In this document: piece after piece, positions 21,911 through 31,595 of the stretch
How positions within the stretch are numbered: position 1 is the first letter of the stretch
How the letters are laid out: each line of letters starts with the position of its first letter
Program-made: the position numbers and the translations under genes
DNA from: Flaccisagitta enflata
Taxonomy: Eukaryota; Chaetognatha; Sagittoidea; Aphragmophora
NCBI GenBank assembly: GCA_965153355.1
Contig: OZ231126.1
Location: 109,058,001 to 109,122,000, forward strand
Direction of reading: 5' to 3'
DNA length: 64,000 nt
Notes under the pieces: model-generated
Told to the model about the DNA's origin: nothing
What the model saw: the letters and a program-made list of their open reading frames with translations, nothing else
Databases searched by the model: none

Positions 21911-22039
21911 CAACAGCTCCAACAACTTGGGAAATTGACAAAAATGAAAAAATGGCGGGGGGGGGATGCACGAACGAACACACGAACAAACAAACGAACA
22001 AACAAACAAACAAACGAACGAACAAAGGAACAAACGAAC

Positions 22040-22145
22040 GTCCCCCTGTGTTCTTCAGGACATTGTCCCCTTATATTACTTTGGGACGCCAATAAAGCAG
22101 GGAATCGGGTACCGCTGACCATGTACGATCCTTGGATAACTTGTG
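22040..22145. repeat. Dispersed repeat R2, third copy
   Basis: GTCCCCCTGTGTTCTTCAGG, then AAAGCAGGGAATCGGGTACC, divergent from the 20,414 copy. Confidence 0.7.
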
Positions 22146-22216
22146 GAGGTCTGAGAGGTCCGATGGGGAAAGAGACCCGGTTTAAATTTGCGTCCAAAGG
22201 AGATGAGAGTGGGATG

Positions 22217-22287
22217 AAGAAGAAGAAGAAGAAGAAGAAGAAGAAGAAGAAGAAGAAGAAGAAGAAGAAGAAGAAGAAGAAGAAGAA
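22217..22287. repeat. (GAA)n
   Basis: About 23 triplets. Confidence 0.97.
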
Positions 22288-22320
22288 TTTGAATCTATTG
22301 TCCATATAAGCGATGACACT

Positions 22321-22924
22321 TAACAGGGTGTCCAATAAATTTGGCAAAATCTTAAAGATAGCACCTAAAAGCTATTCCTAACTGATAGTTTTTATCCAAA
22401 TGATGGTCAACCATAATGGTGTGAATTTTGAATGCTCATCATCTAACAAGCAGCAAGAATCCATGAGAATAGGTCCGTACAAGGTAGGAAAGGTCCATTT
22501 GAAGTTTTCACGTCAACATTAGCTTTGATGAACAAAAGACAATTGATCATTTATCTCAAGTTATTCTAGCTTAATTTTTCCAATGCCTTGAGCCGATTTT
22601 GAGTAAAAAGGATTGTCCTGCTTCAATGATGCATACCGACCTATTTATTGAACACATTTGGGTGCTTAACTTGATGTCAAAGAGGTCTAGTAAGTTGCTA
22701 TTCTCTGCCATATTTTCTTGGTAAAAATTCCCAAAAATTGGAAAGTTTGTCTGAGGCATAATACCTTGCCTTTTAAACCAAAGGAGGCCACATGAAAAAC
22801 TGCGCATTCTAACATCTAATAGAACTAATTGGGAGACTACATACCAAATTTCAGTTTATGGGCTGCCTATAAGCATGGTTTAAGTGCAATTTAGTTTTTG
22901 CCAATTTTATTGGACACCCTGTTA
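22321..22924. mobile_element. Tc1/mariner-type non-autonomous element (604 bp)
   Basis: Ends are inverted repeats: the first 19 bases TAACAGGGTGTCCAATAAA match the reverse complement of the last 19, and similarity continues through TTGGCAAAA. TA ends suit the Tc1/mariner TA target. The interior has no transposase frame. Confidence 0.85.
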
Positions 22925-22981
22925 TGTACAGCGACAAGGACATGGCTGATGCCACGAATGTTGTTCAATCAATAGATCACA

Positions 22982-23134
22982 TTTTTAGTCGCGGACACGC
23001 AACTCTAGAACTTGCCGTGTCGGTACGTCGGTACGTCGGTAGGTCAGAAATATTGTTAAATTGTGAGCGGTTTTCGCATTACAGCTCCTGCCCAACCGTC
23101 CGCGACTGTATTGCCGTGTATCCGGCCTTGTTCT
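22982..23134 (+). mobile_element. R1 dispersed repeat, subtype B
   Basis: TTTTTAGTCGCGGACACGCA start, a triple GTACGTCGGT interior, AGCTCCTGCCCAACCGTCCG and the TGCCGTGTATCCGGCCTTGT end. Shorter than subtype A. Confidence 0.85.
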
Positions 23135-23368
23135 ATTTCTACTCGTTCATAATAACCTTAGTTAAATAATCTATGATTCAATTTTACAAATTGCACGTTT
23201 TCAATCAGTTCATAGTAATCATCCCATGGGGTTTACCTTTTTCAGTTACAAAAATAGGATTAGTACGGAAAGATAGGATTCATTAATTTTCCGAGGTAGC
23301 TGTCTTCATTTCGTTTTTACCATGGACAAAGTCCCACATTCTGATTATCTGTCTCAGTACAGGACATC

Positions 23369-23457
23369 GCTGAAGAAGAAGAAGAAGAAGATGAAGAAGA
23401 AGAAGAAGAAGAAGAAGAAGAAGAAGAAGAAGAAGAAGAAGAAGAAGAAGAAGAAGC
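23369..23457. repeat. (GAA)n
   Basis: About 28 triplets. Confidence 0.97.
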
Positions 23458-23648
23458 CAAGTGTGTTCTTAAGTTTGAACTTGACATCGTCATGCCAGCA
23501 CTTGTCAAAGGCTGCCTCTGAGTGATCGATAGATAACAGAGGCACAGTATGAACTAAGATGGTTCATGGTGATTCTGACTTGCCATTGATCCAAAGTCAC
23601 AGCTGATTTCGCAATCATCGTTCATCATTTTTGAGACGATGACCGATA

Positions 23649-23840
23649 ACAAAAAAAGGCCGAGTACACAGCTACCCCGGTCGCATGTAGGTGGGTAGGG
23701 GCAGCGATAGAAAAGATCACTAGATCATTTGGGCAGGGGAAATGAGATAAAAAAACTCAAAAACGCCATAAAAGTAAAATGGGGACCGACTGACCAACTG
23801 ACTGACCAACTAACGGACAAAGCGGGGTTAAGAGTTGTCT
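23649..23840 (-). mobile_element. R1 dispersed repeat, subtype A, diverged
   Basis: Reverse orientation, from AAAAAAAGGCCGAGTACACA through a GACTGACCAACTGACTGACC interior to an eroded palindrome end. Confidence 0.75.
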
Positions 23841-23849
23841 ATCGACTAC

Positions 23850-24890
23850 CTAGTTCTTATTATAGTTGTAAACTGAAAAAAATGAAAGTAGGGCTTATGA
23901 CCCTACATTGACTAGTTACTACGCGCATCACTCCTAGTGTTATCCATTGGCGATACAAACTTTATATGACCCTCATGTTCAGCAAGGCAGTTACAAAACG
24001 TTCAAGTTAGGGTGACCCCTCCCCCCCTAGTCCTCAGCTACACAGAAAATATCAAGTTAGGGTGACCATACTCTTCTACTCACTATGTACTCTTTAATTA
24101 TGGTAACATGATTTTTATTGTTTTTTTTTTTATACAATTTTCTTTGACCATTTTTGGAATACATTTTTCATAGGAACTATTTTTTCCACATTGAAAAGAT
24201 CTTTCATAATAAATATGTCTTCATAATGAATATATCAATTAAGATGAAAGATTGAAAATGATAGAAAATAGTTGGAAATGATAACTATTAAGATGATTGA
24301 AAATGGTTGAAAAAAATCAAAATGAAATGGTTTTAATCATGAAAATTTTTTCTGTGATGAAAAAATTATCATGATCAACTTTTTTATTACAATTAGTGAA
24401 ATTCAGAAGTTTTGGAATTGTTTTTAAGATTAAAATCTTTCTATACAAACAATTTTTTTTTCTGGATGGAATTTTTTTTTCTGAATGAATATGGTTTTTA
24501 TGATGAAAATGCTTTTAGGATGACACATTATTGTAAAGATGAAAATCTTTTGCTTGCACATGAGGAATTAGGAGGTGATTTCTATTCAATGATTTCACAC
24601 TGCCAATAATGGCATGATCTCACAAATGACCTCCTCCTTCTCCTCCAAACTCCTCCAAACTCCACCTCCCTCCTCCAAATGATGGGTGATTTCATACTAC
24701 AATACTACCAATGCATTCATAGGCATGCATTCAATATGCCTCTGAGGTAGTGGGCTCATACTCGCGGAGACGCGGGAGGACCCCTTCACCCTATATGGGA
24801 GGAGGAGGTGGTGGAGGAGGAGGAGGAGGAGGGAGTTAAGGATAAACACAAAAAGCGAATAACATTCGTAGTCGCAGGTGGTCGCACAGA
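23850..24890. other. No gene recognised
   Basis: AT-rich with many GATGAAAAT-like words near 24,180-24,540 and a GGAGGAGG stretch near 24,800. Confidence 0.5.
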
Positions 24891-24897
24891 GGAGGCA

Positions 24898-24925
24898 GCG
24901 ACTAAGTTACTAGTAACTTAGTCGC
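24898..24925. repeat. 28-bp perfect palindrome
   Basis: Arm GCGACTAAGTTACT is followed immediately by its exact reverse complement. The outer GCGACT/AGTCGC is the same hexamer as the R1 end. Confidence 0.9.
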
Positions 24926-24929
24926 ATCG

Positions 24930-25600
24930 ACTGTTTCTGAGGAGGAGTTGATAGAGTCATTTACCAATCATGAATGTAGCCGCCGTAGCCATTCTAATAT
25001 CATGATACTTCTTGATATGTTTTTCTTCTCTTGAAAGTGATATCAGCATCGATTCCCCTTATTATGACAGACTTTGACCAAGTCGATCTCACCAATAAAT
25101 GAACAAACTTTTTTAAAACCGTAAAATCCCGACAGATGGCGCAGTTAGGTGACGCATTTGTTCTTATATGAACTCATACAAATCCAAACGACGCTATCCC
25201 GTCGATCACTATCCATGTGAAAATAAACGTTTTTCCATATTAAATCTAACATCGATTTCCTCTTTCCGCTTTCACGTAATTGATTTGTCGCGATGAGAGA
25301 TATAGATCCATCCGTCTATCTGTCCATCTGTCCGTCCATCTGTTGGTCTGTCCATCCGTCCATCTATCGGTCCGTCTATCCATCCGTCCGCCCATTTAGA
25401 TGGAAGGGCATACGCAGTTGTTCTTATGTAAATTCATACAAATTGCATCCATTTCGTCCTCGGGATAAGCTTGCCCCAACTAGTTTATAAAAACAGGTTA
25501 TTTCAACCTGGGGCTCGAGGGCTTTGGTTTTGGTTTTGGGCTTGGCTTATAATACAATGAGTACATTGTTGCTCAATATATCTTTCAGCATTACAATGAA
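24930..25600. other. No gene recognised
   Basis: Contains only a short (CCATCTGT)-like pyrimidine-rich run near 25,305-25,395. Confidence 0.5.
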
Positions 25601-25710
25601 CTTCTACTACACGCTTTCTAGTTTATAAGAACAGGTAAGAGGCTCGAGCTCAGCATCAGTGCTCATATTTCATAATATTGTTATTACACTGATGATTTTT
25701 GTCTCCATAG

Positions 25711-26116
25711 ATAACCAGTATTCATATTTCATGCTCTAAATGAATCTTATCAGCATATTCTTGTACAATTCATGATTCTTTATATAGAAGTTAACAATAC
25801 AATATCATGAGCCTTCTCATAAGCATGATTCATGATTCATGATTCATATAAGCATATTCAATCATTGTTCATATTTCATGCTCTAAATGAATCTTATCAG
25901 CATATTCTAGTACAATTCATGATTTTTTATATAAAACTTATAAATACAATCATGAGCCTTCTCATAAGCATAAGTATCTTATTAGCATATTAGCATATTA
26001 GTATAATAGCCAATGTTCATGATATTTCATAATACTATTATTACACTAATGTTCATGATTTTTGTCTTATCAGCATATTCTATTATAATTCATGATTTTT
26101 TATATATAACTTATAG
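25711..26116. repeat. Approximate ~150-bp tandem duplication
   Basis: ATATTTCATGCTCTAAATGA with downstream CTTATCAGCATATTC and ATTCATGATT words recurs near 25,720 and 25,871, and partially near 26,063. Confidence 0.75.
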
Positions 26117-26145
26117 GGAAAAATACATTGCGCCTTAAAAATTGC

Positions 26146-26263
26146 GTGAAAAACGGCATGACTGTCACGGACGGTTTAGCAGGAGCTGTAATGCAACAAC
26201 CGCTCGCAATTCAGAATTAGGACACACGGACCGACACAGCAAGGTGTAGAGTTGCGTTTGGTT
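26146..26263 (-). mobile_element. R1 dispersed repeat, subtype B, partial
   Basis: Reverse orientation: GGACGGTTTAGCAGGAGCTG, AACCGCTCGCAATT, then AAGGTGTAGAGTTGCGT. Confidence 0.7.
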
Positions 26264-26295
26264 AAAAATCAATCAGGATTCTGCATTTTCTGCGT

Positions 26296-26496
26296 CATTT
26301 TAGTTGCGTGCTATGCGACTCTACACCCCGCTTTGCCTGTCGGTCGGTTGTTCTGTTGGTCTGTTGGTCACACTTTACTTTTTTTATGATTTTTATTCTT
26401 TGACCGTACCGCTCCTGCCCAAATACTCTGGTGATCTCAAATATGGCCTCTGCCCACCCGTACGCAACTGGGATAGCCATGTATCCGGCCTTGTTT
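26296..26496 (+). mobile_element. R1 dispersed repeat, subtype A, full-length
   Basis: ATTTTAGTTGCGTGCTATGC start, CTCTACACCCCGCTTTGCC, a GTCGGTCGGTTGTTCTGTTG tetranucleotide block, the TTTACTTTTTTTATGATTTT tract and the CATGTATCCGGCCTTGTTTT end. Confidence 0.9.
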
Positions 26497-26792
26497 TCTT
26501 ACCCTTCTTCTCCATCTCTTTCTTCTTCTGCTCCTTCTTCTTCTCTTTCTCCCTCTCCTTCTCCTTCTTCTTCTTCCTGTTCTCCCCCTGACAAAAGAGA
26601 GAGATAGATTCGATGATTATTGCCGCCTACCGCTGCCTGCTTGAGTTGAGTCTTGGTCAATTTTGGTTTTCCACGATCATTTGATTCTTGGCTTATTTGT
26701 GATCCCCTCTAAACGATATGCAAATGCGCATCCCCCCATGTATGTTCCAGAGAAAAAGATGTTTGCTTACTTACTTACTACCTATTGCCTTA

Positions 26793-27472
26793 CACTGCCC
26801 TCTCATAGCAAGATCAGGTGAAAAGTAGGTTTTTTCATTGTTTTGTATAGAATCTGAGCTCTATTTACTGGAACTAATGAAGATAAAATCTTGTCAAGTA
26901 GGTTTTTTCATTGTTTTGTATAGAATCTGAGCTCTATTTACTGGAACTAATGAAGATAAAATCTTGTCAAGTGCGCTTTTGGAGATTTTCATAAAAATTG
27001 GTGGTTTTAAGCCTTCTTCTTCCTGTATATTCAACTGGGTATTTCAGAAATACTTTTTGTCAGCAAATTCGTATTCCTGGTGAAATTTCCATTCATTTGA
27101 TAGGTCGCAACATATACTTTTTCATAGAAATAAGATTTTCAGTTTTTAAGCCACCGTTGCAAAATTGTAACGGTGGCTTAAAAATGGGAAATTGCATTTT
27201 TGGATAAAATTATATAGTGCGACCTACCAAATGAATGGAAATTTCACCAGGAATTCAAATATGCTGTCAAATAAGATTTTCAAAATACCCAGTAGAATCT
27301 ACATTGAAAAAAAGGGTACAAACCATCAATTTTCATGAAAATCTCAAAAAGCGCTCTTGACAAGATTTTATCTTTATTTGTTCCAGTAAATAGAGCTCAG
27401 ATTCTATACAAAACAATGAAAAAACCTACAGTAATGTTACTTTTCTCCGGATCTTGCTGTGAGAGGGTAGTG
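26793..27472. mobile_element. Fold-back MITE, 680 bp, with internal 73-bp duplication
   Basis: Terminal inverted repeats of about 23 bp (CACTGCCCTCTCATAGCAAG at the left, with two mismatches at the right). Much of the interior also pairs, including a perfect hairpin around TTTTTAAGCCACCGTT/AACGGTGGCTTAAAAA near 27,145-27,185. Both ends are flanked by CTTA. The left arm carries a 73-bp tandem duplication (26,825-26,897 and 26,898-26,970) absent from the right arm. Confidence 0.85.
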
Positions 27473-27629
27473 CTTAAAGTGTCGATGTTCCATCATTTTT
27501 ATGTCATTTAGAGAAAACAAAGAGGAAGATGGAAGAAGAAAAAAAAGTTTGAAGGGGAAGAACATGGGGAAGAGTGAGAACAAGAAAAAGGAGAAGAAGA
27601 AAAAGATAAACAAAAACAAAAACAAATAA

Positions 27630-27821
27630 AACAAGGCCGGATACACGGCTACCGAAGTCGCGTGCGGGTGGGCAGGGGCTATATTTGTGGTCACTAGACC
27701 ATTTGGGTAGGAGCAGTTGGGTAAAAAAAAATCATAAAAAAAAGTAAAATGTGACCAACCAACAAACCAACCAACCATCGGACAAAGCGGGTTGTAGAGT
27801 CGCGTGCACGCGACTAAAAAA
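27630..27821 (-). mobile_element. R1 dispersed repeat, subtype A, best-preserved copy
   Basis: Reverse orientation. ACAAGGCCGGATACACGGCT at one end and the complete 18-bp palindrome AGTCGCGTGCACGCGACT at the other, with an ACCAACCAACAAACCAACCA interior. Confidence 0.95.
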
Positions 27822-27875
27822 ATGGAAATGAATAAGAAAATGAAAATGAAGAATAAGAAGAACAAAAAGAACAAC

Positions 27876-28047
27876 GCTAACCCCTCGAAGTCGCGTGCGG
27901 TCGTCAGGACTAGAAGACAAAAATTCAAAATGTGAGTTGACTTAGAATGACGTAAAATGTCGAAAAAGGTTAACGCGGACAGACCAACCGACAGACCCAC
28001 CAACCGACATAGCGGGTCATAGAGTCGCGAAGCACGCGACTAAAAAT
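27876..28047 (-). mobile_element. R1 dispersed repeat, diverged copy adjacent to the previous one
   Basis: Reverse orientation. Retains GAAGTCGCGTGCGGTCGTCA, a GACAGACCAACCGACAGACC interior and AGAGTCGCGAAGCACGCGAC. It lies about 55 bp from the preceding copy in the same direction. Confidence 0.85.
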
Positions 28048-28163
28048 AGTAAGAAGTGACAGGCGTAAATTTCAATACATTGATCTCAGCATGCTGATGG
28101 TTAATTTTGAGCATGTTATGCGGACATACCTGAAACAGAATTAGGAAGGAAAAATATATGGAT

Positions 28164-28167
<4 letters not shown>

Positions 28168-28229
<62 letters not shown>
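28168..28229. repeat. (GA)n
   Basis: About 30 uninterrupted dinucleotides. Confidence 0.97.
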
Positions 28230-28230
<1 letters not shown>

Positions 28231-28384
28231 CAGACCAATGGAACGAAACGAAGCAAAAAGAAACTGGCCAATGATAGGAGGTTAACCAAAAAGGAATTCT
28301 TCAATCAGAGTCTGCTTTCTAAAAAAAGAGTGGGAGACAAAGTATGTGAGTGAGTGTTTGAATGTGTATATATATGCATATATA

Positions 28385-28701
28385 TACCGTATTTTCTCTA
28401 AAAAGCGCCCCGGGCGTTTTTGAAATTGAAATATGACTTGCTTTTTAACCCTCCAATTAGCGCCGCCTTTATATTGTAGATGAACTATCATTCAGTCTAT
28501 CTTTTTCATGAGAGGCTACCAAAATGGAGATATTCATTGCTTATGTCTGTTTCAAAGTCTTTGAAAAAGGCTCTTTGTGTTGTATTGTTTTATCATTTTA
28601 CTTAATGTTTCTCTCCAAATCTCTTCTGAAAAGTATAACACTAAGAAAAAAAAAGGGGGGCGCTTTTTGGAGGGGGGGGGCTTTTTAGAAAAAATACGGT
28701 A
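28385..28701. mobile_element. MITE with TACCGTATTTTCTCTAAAAA termini (317 bp)
   Basis: Left end TACCGTATTTTCTCTAAAAA then GCGCCCC; right end is its inverted copy (GGGGGGCTTTTTAGAAAAAA then TACGGTA). TA at both edges. No coding frame. Confidence 0.85.
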
Positions 28702-29124
28702 TTTAAAACCCATACTTTGATAAATTCATTGACAATCTCACGAGTGCCGGTCTGAAGCAAATCTGAATTCTTATTCTTTGGAAGTTATTTCATTGACGAT
28801 GTGGTAAGCCTAAATTATTGACGACCTGATGCAAATCTGGTTTCCTGGGACTTACAATTTGGCAGTGATTTCATTGACGATGTGGCGAACCATAAACAAA
28901 GTCAACGCTAACTACAACTCAATTTATAATTTGATTCATGTTCAGGATGTTTGTTCAGTATGTGTTGATAGTATTAGTATACCAGTAATGGCGGCTGTCG
29001 CCTTGAGGAAAAAAGTCGTAAGCGTTGGTCACTTTTCACCAGGGTTTTGTCTTTAGTTACTGCAAATCTTTTTTTCTATTAGATCAAATCAAGAGCAATT
29101 GTATGTATTGATTGCACTGAAAAT

Positions 29125-29550
29125 CAGAGAAAAATAAGACTGAGCCAATTGATACAGATCAGCTAAATTGCTCAAAATCACTCAACCAAACAATCAGCTA
29201 TGCTCACTGACATGCTTTCTTGTATTTAAACATCAAAACATTTATTTATCCCATTAAAAATCAGAAAAAAAAGACTGAGCTAAATGAGCTAAGTGAGCTA
29301 AAATACTTAAAAACACCCTCACAGATGAGCAGTTATGCTCACTGATAAGCTTTTTTGTATCTGCTTTCTTAAACATGTATAAAAATATCTATTCATTTTT
29401 CACATTTAAAAAAAAAAAAGAAATTGAGCTAAATGAGCTAAATGAGCTAGAATCCTCCAAAACACCCTCACAGATGAGCAGCTGTGCTCATAAACTTGTT
29501 TTCTTGTATTTGCATGCTCAAACAAACATAAATACACTCTTTTATTGATC
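29125..29550. repeat. Three diverged ~135-150-bp tandem units
   Basis: Each has GAGCTAAATGAGCTAA-type sequence, CACCCTCACAGATGAGCAG, TATGCTCACTGATAAGC and an A-rich spacer, starting near 29,138, 29,271 and 29,422. Confidence 0.8.
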
Positions 29551-29599
29551 TTACACAAAATCATAAAAAATCAAAAAAAATTTCATTAGAATTTTTCAT

Positions 29600-29822
29600 A
29601 AATAAATCTTTAAAAAATCATAGCGCAAAAAATATTTGTCGTAGAGCACTCTGCTTGGTGCCAAATGAAAGAGAATTATCAAATTTACTTACCCTATCAT
29701 TTTCATTGGAGGCCCCAATCGGTCGGTGGAGATCCCCAACTTCCTAATAAGAAAATGAAAACCCTGTTTCTCTCGAATATGTCAAAAAGTCAAGACTGAC
29801 TTCAACTTTTTTCCCGATCACG
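29600..29822. repeat. Dispersed repeat R3, copy 1
   Basis: ATCATAGCGC, GTCGTAGAG, TCTGCTTGGTGCCAAATGAA and CAACTTCCT words occur in the same order and spacing near 50,590-50,800. Confidence 0.65.
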
Positions 29823-29835
29823 ATTATTTGAGAGT

Positions 29836-29856
29836 TGCTGTTGTTGTTGTTGTTGC

Positions 29857-29954
<98 letters not shown>

Positions 29955-30137
29955 TGTGGTTGTTGTTGTGTGGTTGTTGTTGTTTTTGATGTACGTTGGA
30001 CGTTGGTGTCATATCCAAGTGATACACTAGCCGACCATCCAACCCAACTTCACTGGACAACAACCACAACCACCACCACCACAACAACAACAACAACAAA
30101 AACAACAACAACAACAACAACAAAAACAACAACAACT

Positions 30138-30210
<73 letters not shown>

Positions 30211-30211
30211 A
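29836..30211. repeat. Inverted (GTT)n and (CAA)n arrays
   Basis: About 115 bp of GTT followed, after about 110 bp, by about 140 bp of CAA. The two arrays are complementary and could form a long hairpin. Confidence 0.95.
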
Positions 30212-30289
30212 AATTGGTCCCCTTTTTACTTTTTTGGCGTTTTTTGGCTTTTTGAGCATACACGCATACAAATTATGTAACATATGAGA

Positions 30290-31430
30290 CTAGCTGTTGT
30301 TATTGTTTTTCATCGGTCTTTCTTCATTCGATGACAAATACCGATGAATACCGATGAAACCTTTCAATGGCCGCTAAGGAATCAGCTGACATAGGGAGTC
30401 GAGTCGGGTTGTCATGAAGAAAGGATTCTGGAGCGCCGATCGATCGAAGAATGATTTAAACACAGGTTAAAACTCATATCTTAAGTTAATAGCAACATAA
30501 ACACGCATATAAAATTTGATCCAGTTAGAAATCAGTTGAGTAGTTAAAAGATCATCAAATCAGCTAAAGGCAGATATGGTATGCTTCTCAAATTTCTGAC
30601 TAGATCATCGCATAATAGACTGGATTCAGTTTCATGAGACGCACCCAAGATCGTTTGTACAGATGTCCAGAGAGAGAAGAAAAAAATAGTTCCAAGACAC
30701 CCCTCGGCCCGAGGTTCATCATCGGTTATCTCAGATGAGCGCTGCATCTACTTACTTGATCTATGTGACATTCTGCACGTTCCCCACCATATCCAGGTCA
30801 AGAAGCGCTTGATCGGATGCATTCGACTCCACGGATCCCGAAGAAGAGGAGAGGATCTCTCGCCGTCGAAAATCCAAGATGGCGTCTGCTCGGCTGCAGA
30901 GTGGAGGAAATCGAGGAAAGGAGAGAGATCTTCGATCGACGGAGGAAGTGGAGGAACGCGCGCGCGCGCCGAAAGCGCGGACTTCCGGTTGAGGATTGAT
31001 GGACTGTATCTCCTCAACCGCTTAGAGGAGAATAGACTTCGACCCCTCTAACGAATTCCCACGACGCGACGATTCCGTTTATCATGGTTTCATTGCTGCC
31101 AAATAATTTCAAATCTCGTGATGCTTTGATTCATTTTGTTATTTATTTCTAGGTTAAGTAAAAGTGGCTTCCCTGACTCTCTTACTGACATTCGACTTCA
31201 CAATATCAGTTAAAGACTCGATTTTGATGTTTTTCCCCGACTTCCCTGTCCTGCGCCTAGATTGGAAACCGTTTGACAACATCCCTGTAAGTCCTTGACC
31301 TTTTTACCCTTTTTGGCGCATTTACAGAAGTATCCTTCATTGATGTACAGAGTTTGTCCTAACCTTTTCCTTTCCTCTGTCCATCAGGATTCCACGAATA
31401 GACTGATTTCGCGGACAACTTGACCACTCA
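30290..31430. other. Probable 5' LTR region of the BEL/Pao copy; left end not located
   Basis: GC-rich non-coding sequence ending in CTCAACA before the gag leader. Its end resembles the LTR end at 46,564 (TTTCAACA then ATT). Frames here (for example 30,748-31,017) lack motifs. Confidence 0.4.
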
Positions 31431-31595
31431 TCTCAACAATTCGTTCTAAGCGGGTGTACGTTCCAAATCAATAGCGCAGCTACGCAGTGGAGTCAGTTCT
31501 CGCGATTACGCATCAGGAGCTTGATAAGAAATCAGACGTTAAATGCTTTCAATTCGTGGAATCAAAAACCATCAACGATCCACGCAACGTCAACG

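Noticed and set aside
30748-31051. Overlapping plus and minus frames in GC-rich DNA
   Set aside because: No motif and no splice support. Position suggests an LTR of the BEL copy.
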